Assembly: GCA_022360815.1 (NCBI GenBank)
Contig: JAKSCC010000294.1
Span: forward strand, 21,763 to 85,762
From: Desulfobacterales bacterium
GTDB taxonomy: Bacteria > Desulfobacterota > Desulfobacteria > Desulfobacterales > Desulfolunaceae
Length of the DNA stretch: 64,000 nt
Reading direction: 5' to 3'
Positions 8,640-16,973 of this stretch are shown piece after piece. The notes under the pieces were generated by a model that was not told the origin of the DNA, did no database searches, and worked only from the letters and a program-made list of their open reading frames with translations. The translations under genes were made by a program, and so were the position numbers. Within the stretch, counting starts at the first letter, position 1. Each line of letters starts with the position of its first letter.

Positions 8640-9416
8640 ATGCCCTGGTTTCGATTCATCATATACGCACTTGCCTCCACAGCTCTTCTTTTCTGTGCCA
8701 TCAATGTCTCTGCAAAATATTACAAATACACAGATGAAAACGGTGTCACCCACTTTACTGATGATTATGGATACATACCGGACACCCCCCCGGAAGGCGG
8801 CATCGAAACCATTTCCGAGCCTTACGACCATCTGCCTCCCAAGGAACGAAAAGCACGAATAGAGGAAGATCACCGAAAAGCTCAAGAACTTCAGAAGCAG
8901 ACGCAAAACGAACTCGACCGCCTTCGCATCGAACGCCAAGAAAGAGACGCCAGACACCGCCGCAAAATACAAGAACAACTCAATGAATACTCGGATGAAG
9001 GCTCCACGCCCTTTCAATTCTGCAACAACTCCATCTATGTCAACGTCACCATTGGGTATTATGGCGGAATACATAAGGCTCGCCTGATACTGGATACAGG
9101 GGCCAGTGGCACCGTTCTTTATGAGCCCACCGCACGACGCATGGGGCTCCACACCGAAGAAGCGGGAGAGGCCACCTTGGCCGGTGGCGAAACCGCAGAC
9201 TTTGAGGTGGCCACTTTGGACTATCTCCAATTGGGGCCCAAACGCCTCAACGATATCACGATTTCGGTTTTCGGCTATGAAGACAAAAATACACCTGGGT
9301 ATGACGGCCTTCTCGGCATGGATTTTCTCAAAAATTTTCCTCACACCATCAACCTGCACCGCAGAATAATCATGTGGGAAGATGGAGACGAAGAGGAGTA
9401 CGAGACCCATTATTAG
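8640..9416 (+). CDS. DUF4124-coiled coil-retroviral-type aspartyl protease fusion
   Basis: The 258-residue exported protein has, in order, a signal peptide (1-25), a DUF4124 domain (YKYTDENGVTHFTDDYGYIP, about 28-47), a charged helical linker (65-118), and a C-terminal clan AA aspartyl protease domain. The protease domain shows LILDTGASGTVLY with catalytic Asp152 and the downstream GYDGLLGMDFLK flap/hydrophobic-Gly motif. Single-chain proteases of this retropepsin-like type dimerise to form the active site. Its location behind DUF4124 suggests envelope proteolysis, but the substrate is unknown. It follows a paralogous DUF4124 gene by 60 bp. Confidence 0.75.
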   Translation: MPWFRFIIYALASTALLFCAINVSAKYYKYTDENGVTHFTDDYGYIPDTPPEGGIETISEPYDHLPPKERKARIEEDHRKAQELQKQTQNELDRLRIERQERDARHRRKIQEQLNEYSDEGSTPFQFCNNSIYVNVTIGYYGGIHKARLILDTGASGTVLYEPTARRMGLHTEEAGEATLAGGETADFEVATLDYLQLGPKRLNDITISVFGYEDKNTPGYDGLLGMDFLKNFPHTINLHRRIIMWEDGDEEEYETHY

Positions 9417-9764
9417 ACAGGAACGCCCCTGCGCACCTTTCAAGAGAGCCTTTCTCTCCTTGCAAAAAACAGGAAAATCCAGTTGCCTACTCATCATCAA
9501 TTCGATATGAAATTCTGATGTGATTTTGATGTGCAAGTAGGAAAGTGGTATTTCGCCTCACAACACAGACTGTAACACTCACACTATCTGCGGTTGCCAG
9601 AGCACCAGAATACAGCGCCTCTCTTTTCCTAAACATCACCCTCTAAAAGTTGACGTAGACGAAAACGTCAAGATATACCCCCCTGATGCATCGAAAGATG
9701 CCTTCGTGCACAGGCTCTTTTTTTGCTACGTCCACACCTTGGCCAGCCTCGCTGAAGGTGTCTC
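9417..9764. other. Intergenic region without recognised gene
   Basis: About 350 bp between the protease gene and the XRE-cupin operator region. I found no coding frame with a ribosome site and no hairpin terminator. A minus-strand open frame that overlaps the XRE gene is a shadow. Confidence 0.4.
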
Positions 9765-9792
9765 GTTTTAATGACCCGGGGTCACTTAAAAC
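9765..9792. promoter_or_regulatory. Inverted repeat, candidate operator of the XRE-cupin gene
   Basis: GTTTTAATGACCC and GGGTCACTTAAAAC are inverted copies, apart from a one-base bulge, and lie 26 bp before the XRE-cupin start codon. The position suits autoregulation by an HTH dimer. No T run follows, so a terminator is unlikely. Confidence 0.45.
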
Positions 9793-9817
9793 CCCACCCA
9801 TGCAGGAGTGAAAAGAA

Positions 9818-10390
9818 ATGAAAATTGAGAAGATAGGAAGCCGTATTGCAAGCCTCATGAAGCAAAGAGAGATCACGTTAGACGATCTGGTGGAACGCAC
9901 CGGGCTTCAGCGGGATTTTCTTGAGGCAGTGGGACATGAAAAAGAGTATTTCCCCTCCATCGGCCCCCTTCTCAAAATATCCCGAGCTCTGGGTGTCCGC
10001 CTCGGCACCCTGTTAGACGATCAGGTCCACGAAGATCCTCTCATCGTAAAAAAAACCGATGACAAAAAAGAGATCAACATGCTTCCGGACAAAGACAAAC
10101 CGGTGGAGCTGAAGTTCTACTCTTTGGGGCAGGGAAAGACCGATCGCCATATGGAGCCTTTCTTCATTGAAATCCTTCCCGAGTCGGCCCAGGAAAAAAG
10201 ACTCTCCTCCCACGAAGGAGAAGAGTTCATTGTGGTTACAGACGGTCAAATCGAAGTAATTTACGGAGAAAAGACCCATCTCCTTGAGAAAGGGGACAGT
10301 ATCTATTACAACTCGGTGGTCCCCCACTATGTGAGCTGCGCGTCAAAGACCAAAGCATCCATCTATGCCGTGCTCTACATCCCTGAATAG
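9818..10390 (+). CDS. XRE-family regulator with C-terminal cupin domain
   Basis: The 190-residue protein has an N-terminal helix-turn-helix of the XRE type (about residues 1-65: RIASLMKQREITLDDLVERTGLQRDFLEAV...ISRALGVRLGTLL). It also has a C-terminal cupin barrel (about 110-188) with SSHEGEEFIVVTDGQIEVIYG and LEKGDSIYYNSVVPHYV. Such regulators sense a small molecule in the cupin pocket. AGGAGTG precedes the ATG. The acyl-CoA synthetase begins 19 bp downstream, so the two probably form one operon and the regulator is likely to respond to a carboxylic acid or its CoA ester. Confidence 0.85.
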   Translation: MKIEKIGSRIASLMKQREITLDDLVERTGLQRDFLEAVGHEKEYFPSIGPLLKISRALGVRLGTLLDDQVHEDPLIVKKTDDKKEINMLPDKDKPVELKFYSLGQGKTDRHMEPFFIEILPESAQEKRLSSHEGEEFIVVTDGQIEVIYGEKTHLLEKGDSIYYNSVVPHYVSCASKTKASIYAVLYIPE

Positions 10391-10409
10391 CTTATAAGGA
10401 GTCGCAGCC

Positions 10410-12065
10410 ATGAGCACCACAGCCCCCTCACTCTTTGACCGCACCCTGGGCCAAATCCTTGACCAAGCTGTCAAAGAACACCCTGAAAATGAAGCGATCA
10501 TCTATGTGGATCGTGACTTCAGATTCACCTACCGCCAATTTGGAGAAGCCGTAGACCGCGTGGCCAAAGGCCTCATGGCCCTGGGCGTTCAAAAGGGAGA
10601 CAAGGTGGCGGTCTGGGCCACCAACATCCCATACTGGGTCACCCTGCAGTTTGCCACCGCAAAAATCGGTGCCATCTTACTCACCGTCAACACCAACTAC
10701 CGAAGCGCCGAACTCGCCTATCTTCTGCAGCAGTCAGAGTCTGAAAACCTCTTTGTTATTGGAGGCTATCAGGATGCCGATTTCGTCACCATCACCTACG
10801 AGCTGATTCCTGAACTGAAAACCTGTCAACGGGGCTACCTGAAATGCGAGCGGTTTCCAAAACTCAAGCGCGTCTTTTTTCTGGGCCACGAAAAGCATCG
10901 AGGCATGTACTCCATTCCCGAAATTGAGGCCATGGCTCCCATGATCTCTCATGCCCGGTACAAAGCCCGACAGGAGACCCTCTCATGCCACGATGTGGTG
11001 AACATGCAGTACACCTCGGGCACCACCGGTTTTCCCAAGGGCGTCATGCTTACCCATTACAGCATCGGAAACAACGGATTCTGGATTGGAGAGAACCAAA
11101 AATTCACCCACCAGGACCGCCTCTGCCTGCCGGTGCCTCTTTTCCACTGCTTTGGTTGTGTCCTGGGGGTTCTGGCCGCCGTCACCCACGCCTCGACTTT
11201 GGTGGTTCTTGAAAATTTTGACCCGATTCAGGTGATGGCCTCGGTAGAAGAAGAGCGCTGCACGGCCCTCTACGGCGTCCCCACCATGTTTATTGCCATC
11301 ATAGACCACAAGCTCTTCGCTAAATTTAACTTTTCCTCACTACGCACCGGTATCATGGCGGGCTCCCCATGCCCCATCAATGTAATGAAACAAGTGCTCC
11401 GCAAAATGTACATGCATGAGATCACCATCTGCTACGGGCTCACCGAAGCTTCCCCGGTAATCACCCAAACCCGCATCGAAGACAGCATCCAAAAACGGGT
11501 GGAAAGCGTGGGGCGAGCGATGCCCGGCATCGAAATCAAAATTATCGACACCGAAACCGGCGAAGAAGTTCCCACGGGCCAACAAGGCGAACTCTGCTCA
11601 CGTGGCTACAACACCATGAAGGGCTATTACAACATGCCTGAGGCCACAGCAAAATCCATCGATAAGGAGGGCTGGCTCCACTCCGGCGACTTGGCCGTCA
11701 TGGACGAGGCGGGCTATGTCTCCATCACCGGTCGCCACAAAGACATGATCATTCGAGGCGGCGAAAACATCTACCCTCGTGAAATCGAAGAATTTCTCTA
11801 CACCATGGATGAGATTCAAGATGTTCAAGTGGCGGGAATCCCAAGCCGAAAATATGGAGAAGAGGTCGGGGCCTTTGTTATCGGCAAAGAGGGGACAGAT
11901 CTTCTGCCCGAAGATGTACGGGATTTTTGTCGAGGCAAGATCAGTCGATTCAAAATCCCCAAGCATGTGGCGGTTGTTGACGCCTTTCCCATGACCGCCA
12001 GCGGCAAGGTACAAAAGTTCAAACTCAGGGAGGATTATCAAACATACTTTCCCTATCTCCCCTGA
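10410..12065 (+). CDS. Acyl-CoA synthetase (AMP-forming), medium/long-chain type
   Basis: The 551-residue enzyme activates a carboxylic acid as acyl-AMP and then transfers it to CoA. The family motifs are all present: the P-loop-like YTSGTTGFPKGVMLTH (about 197), YGLTEASPV (about 340), the C-terminal domain hinge GWLHSGDLAVMDEAGYVSITGR with KDMIIRGGENIYPREIE, and the catalytic Lys in PMTASGKVQKFKLRE near the end. Length and motifs fit fatty acyl-CoA synthetases of the FadD/FACL class. ATAAGGAG precedes the ATG. It is preceded by an XRE-cupin regulator. Exact chain-length preference cannot be read. Confidence 0.88.
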   Translation: MSTTAPSLFDRTLGQILDQAVKEHPENEAIIYVDRDFRFTYRQFGEAVDRVAKGLMALGVQKGDKVAVWATNIPYWVTLQFATAKIGAILLTVNTNYRSAELAYLLQQSESENLFVIGGYQDADFVTITYELIPELKTCQRGYLKCERFPKLKRVFFLGHEKHRGMYSIPEIEAMAPMISHARYKARQETLSCHDVVNMQYTSGTTGFPKGVMLTHYSIGNNGFWIGENQKFTHQDRLCLPVPLFHCFGCVLGVLAAVTHASTLVVLENFDPIQVMASVEEERCTALYGVPTMFIAIIDHKLFAKFNFSSLRTGIMAGSPCPINVMKQVLRKMYMHEITICYGLTEASPVITQTRIEDSIQKRVESVGRAMPGIEIKIIDTETGEEVPTGQQGELCSRGYNTMKGYYNMPEATAKSIDKEGWLHSGDLAVMDEAGYVSITGRHKDMIIRGGENIYPREIEEFLYTMDEIQDVQVAGIPSRKYGEEVGAFVIGKEGTDLLPEDVRDFCRGKISRFKIPKHVAVVDAFPMTASGKVQKFKLREDYQTYFPYLP

Positions 12066-12248
12066 TGATTTGTGGTTTACCTTCAAGGAACAGACAGCCA
12101 TTCCCAACGAAAAAGGTTGACCAGATCTCAATCGAACACTATAGTCCTTTAAAAAACGAGTGTTTCAACTTTAGAGCGCCTGATACAGTTGAAAACGCAC
12201 TCTCCGTGAAGGTGCCGGCTCACCCTCCCGGCCCCTTTTTCTGGTAAG
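12066..12248. other. Intergenic stretch after the acyl-CoA synthetase
   Basis: No gene recognised. A weak hairpin (GCCGG...CCGGC followed by CCCCTTTTT) at about 12213-12240 may be a first terminator ahead of the stronger one immediately downstream. Confidence 0.35.
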
Positions 12249-12279
12249 ACCCGCCTGCTGTTTCAACAGGCGGGTTTTT
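12249..12279 (+). terminator. Intrinsic terminator
   Basis: ACCCGCCTG and CAGGCGGGT form a 9-bp stem with a 9-nt loop and a T5 tail. It terminates the XRE-cupin/acyl-CoA synthetase unit. Confidence 0.8.
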
Positions 12280-12411
12280 CCGTTAACAGAAGCCCTTGCT
12301 CACCGCCCTCTCTCGTGCCATAACATGTTGTAACAACCTCAATATTACACGCCGGCTTCACGACAAAGAGACCCTTACCAAGCCATCCAAAATAAAAACG
12401 AGGAGCAGACC

Positions 12412-12861
12412 ATGAACTCACACCGCGGGATTCCCACCATCACCCTTTTTGTCTTCATCGTGCTTCACGTGGCCTCTTCTCCACCCACAGAGGCAAAAAC
12501 CTTTAAGACCCGCACCCTTGAAAGAGAAAATCCGGCAGCCGAAGCGCAGATTCGTATTGTGCAAAAAAAAGGGTGGCGCCTTGAGATGCACACCCTCCAA
12601 CCCGGCACACGAAGTCAGGGATACCATGGAGAGCTTTACATCAGAGGAGAAAGGGTTCTGGGAAAAAGGGGGGAGCAAAGAGACTCTCCTTTGGGAACCC
12701 TCTCATGGCACGGCTCAGAAAAAGAGAGGACCCATCTTTGGGATACTTCCGGATGGGTTCTTGAGGGGGCTGACACCATCCCAAGGCCAGCCTTTAAACC
12801 CGTCAAAGACAAAGAGACCCTCAAACAGGAGCTGGATGCCGAACTCGATGCTTCACAGTAG
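12412..12861 (+). CDS. Exported protein of unknown function
   Basis: I do not recognise this 149-residue protein. It has an N-terminal hydrophobic segment that reads as a signal peptide (PTITLFVFIVLHVASS...TEAKT). A basic, mostly beta-like mature region with Trp-rich strands (GWRLEMHTLQPG, GTLSWHGS, WDTSGWVLEG) and an acidic C-terminal tail follow. GAGGAG precedes the ATG. It is a single gene convergent with the sigma-54 activator, whose stop lies 4 bp away. Confidence 0.55.
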   Translation: MNSHRGIPTITLFVFIVLHVASSPPTEAKTFKTRTLERENPAAEAQIRIVQKKGWRLEMHTLQPGTRSQGYHGELYIRGERVLGKRGEQRDSPLGTLSWHGSEKERTHLWDTSGWVLEGADTIPRPAFKPVKDKETLKQELDAELDASQ

Positions 12862-12864
12862 TGA

Positions 12865-14187
12865 TCAGACCATCTTATGGTGCTTCATCCACTTCCAAAG
12901 GGTGACTCGACTCACCCCCAGGAGTCGGGCTGCTTCGCTTTTTACCCCACCGCTCTCCTCAAGAGCGCTTTGAATGCGCAATTTGCGGGACCCCTCGCTG
13001 GATGCCTTTGGTGTAAACCCTGAAATTCCTAAAGGAAGATGCCCCGGCTCAATGGCGCTTCCACCGGCCAGCACCATGGCATACTCCATGGCATTTTGAA
13101 GCTCGCGAACATTGCCCGGCCAGGGGTAGGCCGAGAGAAGTGCTACCGCCCTTTTGGAGATACCCCCAAAGCGTCTTCCATCACGCAGGGCAAAACGCTG
13201 AAGAAACCGGTGGGCCAAAATCAACACATCGTCTTCCCGCTCCTTTAATGGAGGGCACGTCACGGGAATCACATTGATGCGAAAAAAGAGGTCTTCCCGA
13301 AACACCCCCTTGAAAACCAATTGCGCCAAATCCCGATGGGTGGCCGTGATAATACGCGCGTTGACAGAAATGGGGGTGTGATCTCCCACCCGCTCCACCA
13401 CCTTCTCTTCCAATACCCGCAAAAGCTTTACCTGAATGGTAGCGGGCAAGTCGCCAATCTCATCAAGAAAAAGGGTCCCGCCATGGGCTGCCTCAAAGCG
13501 CCCCATACGGTTTTGAGACGCACCCGTAAAAGCCCCTTTCACATGGCCAAACAGCTCGCTCTCCAAAAGATTTTCATTTAACGCCGCGCAGTTCACTTTG
13601 ATAAAGGGGGCTTCACTCCCCAAGCTCTCTTCATGGATGGCCTGAGCCACCAGCTCCTTACCACTCCCGCTCTCTCCGAGGATCAAAACCGGCGCTGTGG
13701 AGGTGGCCACGCTCTTAATAAAGGCGAGAAGCTGCCGTACCTTGGAGGACTCTCCTTCGATACCATAAGTTTTCCGGCGGCCTGAGACCTCACGAGACAA
13801 ACTGTCCACTCGGGCCTCAAGGGCGAGAAGATGCCGCATGTCCGTCAGAATCTCCACAGCCCCCACCACCTCGCCTTCATCGCCCAACATCACTCGAGCC
13901 CGTTTAAGAACCGGAACCGCGACACCATCTTTTCCTAAGATGGTGCAGCGCACCACCTTCTCTCCTCCTGAGGCAAAAAGAGAGCAGTGTACCTGCCCCT
14001 CACCCTTGGCAAAACGCTTGCAGCCTGTGCAATTCAAAACACTGCAGGACTGACCCTTCAACTCCTCTCGGGCAAACCCGGTCAGCTCCTGTGCCGCTCG
14101 ATTCGCTTCGACAATTTGCCCGCAATGACTCACCACCAGCACCCCGTCGGCCAGGGTTTCAAAAATCTGCGAAAGAAGGGGATCCAT
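12865..14187 (-). CDS. Sigma-54 activator with Cys-rich PAS sensor
   Basis: The 440-residue regulator has a PAS domain (about 5-120), an AAA+ sigma-54 interaction domain (about 142-375) and a C-terminal Fis-type HTH (RIQSALEESGG...ARLLGVSRVTLWKWM). The AAA+ part shows Walker A GESGSGKE, the GAFTGA loop that contacts sigma-54, and Walker B GGTLFLDEIGD. Inside the PAS domain are Cys48, Cys53, Cys56 and Cys68 (CSVLNCTGC...HC), a pattern suited to a metal, Fe-S or heme ligand. It is divergent from the octaheme cytochrome gene, whose promoter is of the sigma-54 type, so this is very probably its activator. Confidence 0.9.
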   Translation of the reverse strand: MDPLLSQIFETLADGVLVVSHCGQIVEANRAAQELTGFAREELKGQSCSVLNCTGCKRFAKGEGQVHCSLFASGGEKVVRCTILGKDGVAVPVLKRARVMLGDEGEVVGAVEILTDMRHLLALEARVDSLSREVSGRRKTYGIEGESSKVRQLLAFIKSVATSTAPVLILGESGSGKELVAQAIHEESLGSEAPFIKVNCAALNENLLESELFGHVKGAFTGASQNRMGRFEAAHGGTLFLDEIGDLPATIQVKLLRVLEEKVVERVGDHTPISVNARIITATHRDLAQLVFKGVFREDLFFRINVIPVTCPPLKEREDDVLILAHRFLQRFALRDGRRFGGISKRAVALLSAYPWPGNVRELQNAMEYAMVLAGGSAIEPGHLPLGISGFTPKASSEGSRKLRIQSALEESGGVKSEAARLLGVSRVTLWKWMKHHKMV

Positions 14188-14220
14188 AGAGGGGCCTCCT
14201 GCAACCGAAAGTTACGATTC

Positions 14221-14267
14221 GTTAACATAAATTAACGCATGTTAACACACTGCGTTAACATATTAAC
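14221..14267. promoter_or_regulatory. Repeated (G)TTAAC motifs, candidate enhancer for the PAS/sigma-54 activator
   Basis: GTTAAC occurs at 14221, 14241 and 14254, with TTAAC variants at 14232 and 14263. The clearest dyad is TGTTAAC-N7-GTTAACA at 14240-14260. The cluster lies about 70-110 bp upstream of the -24/-12 promoter and next to the start of the activator gene, the normal place for an enhancer. It may also autoregulate the activator. Confidence 0.6.
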
Positions 14268-14329
14268 ATCCACCCCTCAATATCTACACTATACGCCTGC
14301 TATTTCAACCACTTTTTAACTCATAATCT

Positions 14330-14344
14330 TGGCACAGCCTTTGC
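14330..14344 (+). promoter_or_regulatory. Sigma-54 (-24/-12) promoter of the octaheme cytochrome operon
   Basis: TGGCAC-AGCCT-TTGC matches the consensus TGGCAC-N5-TTGC at every defined base. It is 60 bp before the cytochrome start codon and downstream of the GTTAAC cluster. Confidence 0.85.
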
Positions 14345-14404
14345 CTATATAAGACAAAAAGACAACCATACTGTCAGCAAAAATAACAAGACAAAGGAGA
14401 GATC

Positions 14405-16039
14405 ATGAAACGCATGTTGGCATCTGTCATCGCAGGGGTTCTCACCCTTGCGGTGGGCTTAAAAGCCCCCCAAGCCGAAACCGCTCCCGGCCGCACCATG
14501 GCCCGGCAGGCCATCGGAGAAAAAAGGCCGTGGATCACCACCGACCACGCCAGTCATCGCATTTTAAAGCAAACGTTCACCTCAGGCCATGACGTGACCA
14601 AAGCGTGCCTCTCCTGCCACAACGAAGCGGGCAATCAGGTGATGCAAACCATCCATTGGACCTGGCGAGATCCCCACAGCAAAAAAGAGGAGATGATTGG
14701 AAAAGCTGGACTCACCGTGAATAATTTCTGCATCAGCATCCACGGAAACGAGCCCCGGTGCACCTCCTGCCATGCCGGCTACGGCTGGAAAGATAAAAAT
14801 TTTGACTTCACCGATGAGACAAAGATCGACTGCCTTGTCTGCCATGAGCAGACGGGCACTTACAAAAAATTTCCCACACTGGCAGGTCACCCGGTCAGAA
14901 AACCAACAAAATTTGGAAAAAAGACCTTCCTCCCTCCAGACTGGAACGCCGTGGCCCAGAGTGTTGGGCGCCCCACTCGAAACAACTGCGGAACCTGCCA
15001 CTTCTTTGGCGGAGGCGGTGACGGGGTCAAACACGGAGACCTGGACTCCTCCCTCTTTGCCCCATCCAAAGCACTGGATGTGCATATGGATGCCCAAGGA
15101 AAAAACTTTAACTGCGTCCGCTGCCACACCACTGTGGCCCATGATATTTCCGGGCGATCCTACAAAACCCCGGCCTTTGAAACGCGAAAAAGTCTGGTGG
15201 AAGACGATCTTACGGGAAAGATCACCTGCGTCTCCTGCCACACGGCCACCCCCCACAAAAAGGGGAGCAAGCCCAACGATCACACCGATGTGGTGGCCTG
15301 CCAAACCTGCCATATCCCCACCTTTGCAAGGGAAAAACCGACCAAAATGTGGTGGGACTGGTCCAAGGCCGGCATCAAAAAAGAGGGAAAACCCTATGTG
15401 GAAAAGGGGCCTTTCGGAAAACCGATCTACATGACCAAAAAAGGAGAGATGCGCTGGGAAAAAAGCGTTGCCCCTGACTACTTCTGGTACAACGGTGCCA
15501 TTGAAACCTTAACAGCCAGAGACACGATCGACCCCACCTCACCCATCGCCGTCAACCGCCCATTGGGAAAGCCGAGTGACCCCAATGCCCGCATCTTCCC
15601 CTTTAAGGTGCATCGCGCCATGCAACCCATGGATAAAAAGGCCAGAAACCTGATCATCCCGCAGCTTTTCGGCAAAAAGGGGAGCGAGGCTTATTGGAAA
15701 ACCTACGACTGGAAACGAGCGGCGGCAAGTGGCATGGCAAAAGCGGGACTCCCTTTCAGCGGAGAAATAGCCTTTGCCGAGACCAACTACGTCTTTCCCA
15801 TCACCCACATGGTGGCCCCCAAGGAGAAGAGCGTGGCCTGCAGCGAATGCCATGTTCGACAAAATGGCCGTCTCAGCGCCCAACAGATGAAAACCTTTTA
15901 CATGCCCGGAAGGGATGCTGGCGGTCCTTTAGAAGCTTCGGGCTGGGCCCTGGTTCTGGCTTCCCTGCTGGGAGTTTTTACCCACGCAGCCCTTCGCCTT
16001 ATCTCACGCAAACCAGCCAAAGGAGAAAACGATGCATAA
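14405..16039 (+). CDS. Octaheme c-type cytochrome, tetrathionate-reductase-like (OTR) family
   Basis: The 544-residue exported protein has a signal peptide (1-25), eight CXXCH heme sites (CLSCH, CTSCH, CLVCH, CGTCH, CVRCH, CVSCH, CQTCH, CSECH) and a C-terminal membrane anchor (ASGWALVLASLLGVFTHAALRLI). Heme number, spacing and length fit the octaheme tetrathionate reductase/hydroxylamine-oxidoreductase-like family, known to reduce tetrathionate, nitrite or hydroxylamine in vitro. The physiological substrate here is unknown. Its stop overlaps the downstream cytochrome b gene, which probably links it to the quinone pool. RBS AAGGAGAG. Confidence 0.85.
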   Translation: MKRMLASVIAGVLTLAVGLKAPQAETAPGRTMARQAIGEKRPWITTDHASHRILKQTFTSGHDVTKACLSCHNEAGNQVMQTIHWTWRDPHSKKEEMIGKAGLTVNNFCISIHGNEPRCTSCHAGYGWKDKNFDFTDETKIDCLVCHEQTGTYKKFPTLAGHPVRKPTKFGKKTFLPPDWNAVAQSVGRPTRNNCGTCHFFGGGGDGVKHGDLDSSLFAPSKALDVHMDAQGKNFNCVRCHTTVAHDISGRSYKTPAFETRKSLVEDDLTGKITCVSCHTATPHKKGSKPNDHTDVVACQTCHIPTFAREKPTKMWWDWSKAGIKKEGKPYVEKGPFGKPIYMTKKGEMRWEKSVAPDYFWYNGAIETLTARDTIDPTSPIAVNRPLGKPSDPNARIFPFKVHRAMQPMDKKARNLIIPQLFGKKGSEAYWKTYDWKRAAASGMAKAGLPFSGEIAFAETNYVFPITHMVAPKEKSVACSECHVRQNGRLSAQQMKTFYMPGRDAGGPLEASGWALVLASLLGVFTHAALRLISRKPAKGENDA

Positions 16040-16622
16040 AGACCTCTATCTTTTCACCCGTTACGAACGCCTCTGGCACTGGTTCCAGGTGGTTGTCATC
16101 ACCCTTCTCATGGTCACCGGGCTTGAAGTCCATGGCAGCTTCTCACTTATGGGGTTTGAAAAAGCGGTCTTCCTCCACAACTACGCAGGCATCACCTGGG
16201 CGGTGGCTTTTGCCTTTTTCGTCTTTTGGATCGCCACCACCGGAGAATGGAAACACTACATCCCCACCACACGAAAAATGGCCCTTGTGGTGCGCCACTA
16301 TGCCTATGGAATTTTCAAAGGAGAGCCTCACCCGGTACCAGCCACAGAAAGAGCCAAACACAACCCGCTTCAGCGTATTGTCTACCTCCTCTTTTCTGCG
16401 GTTCTTCTTCCCTTTCAGATGGTCACAGGATTTCTCTACTACACGGCCAACGCCCCTTTCTCTTTTGCATCAGGGGTCTCCCTTAAAACCCTCGGAACCC
16501 TTCACACCTTTGGAGCCCTTTTGATCCTGGCTTTTGTGATTTTGCACATCTACATGATCACCACAGGCCCCACACTTTTTTCACACCTTAAAGCGATGAT
16601 CACAGGCTGGGAGAGGGGGTAA
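16032..16622 (+). CDS. Membrane cytochrome b (b561/hydrogenase-type) subunit
   Basis: The 196-residue integral membrane protein has four predicted helices with His residues suited to b-heme ligation (YERLWHWFQVVVI near residue 13, FLHNYAGITW near 50, TLHTFGALLILAFVILHIYMI near 160). Such diheme subunits transfer electrons between menaquinol and a periplasmic cytochrome. The start overlaps the octaheme cytochrome by 8 nt, so the two are coupled and likely form one complex. A strong terminator follows the stop. Confidence 0.85.
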   Translation: MHKDLYLFTRYERLWHWFQVVVITLLMVTGLEVHGSFSLMGFEKAVFLHNYAGITWAVAFAFFVFWIATTGEWKHYIPTTRKMALVVRHYAYGIFKGEPHPVPATERAKHNPLQRIVYLLFSAVLLPFQMVTGFLYYTANAPFSFASGVSLKTLGTLHTFGALLILAFVILHIYMITTGPTLFSHLKAMITGWERG

Positions 16623-16640
16623 CACCAAGGCAAAAAAACA

Positions 16641-16684
16641 AAAACCCTGCATTCGGGATTGTGGTGCCCGAATGCGGGGTTTTT
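16641..16684 (+). terminator. Intrinsic terminator after the cytochrome operon
   Basis: AACCCTGCATTCGGG pairs with CCCGAATGCGGGGTT, with one mismatch, and a T tail follows. Confidence 0.85.
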
Positions 16685-16784
16685 CAATAAGGGGGATCCA
16701 TTTTGATCGTGTTGAAACCAGACAACTTATGGCTTATGAAGCGTCCAGAAATGTCCCCCTATCTTCTTGCTGACATCTCAAAAA

Positions 16785-16843
16785 GCATAACCCGCAACCG
16801 AACGGCTACGAGTGGACGGACAAATGGTGTGTTCGGCTACGGG
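16785..16843 (-). terminator. Long hairpin downstream of the NifX/ATPase operon
   Basis: Read on the minus strand, CCCGTAGCCGAAC pairs imperfectly with GTTCGGTTGCGGG across a 27-nt loop. TTATGCTTTTT follows. It probably ends the DUF134/ATPase/NifX transcript, although it lies 130 bp beyond the last stop. The 16844-16973 stretch holds nothing else recognisable. Confidence 0.45.
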
Positions 16844-16973
16844 CCTGCTTTTCTTCTTTAAAAGGTGGCCGCAAAACGCCAAAGCCTTGATGTGCCGTGG
16901 GGTAGACAGCCTCCAAAGCGCCTGGCCGGGTTGCGGCCTCTCTCTTACCTTTCGGGTGAGGAGGTCAGAGAAA

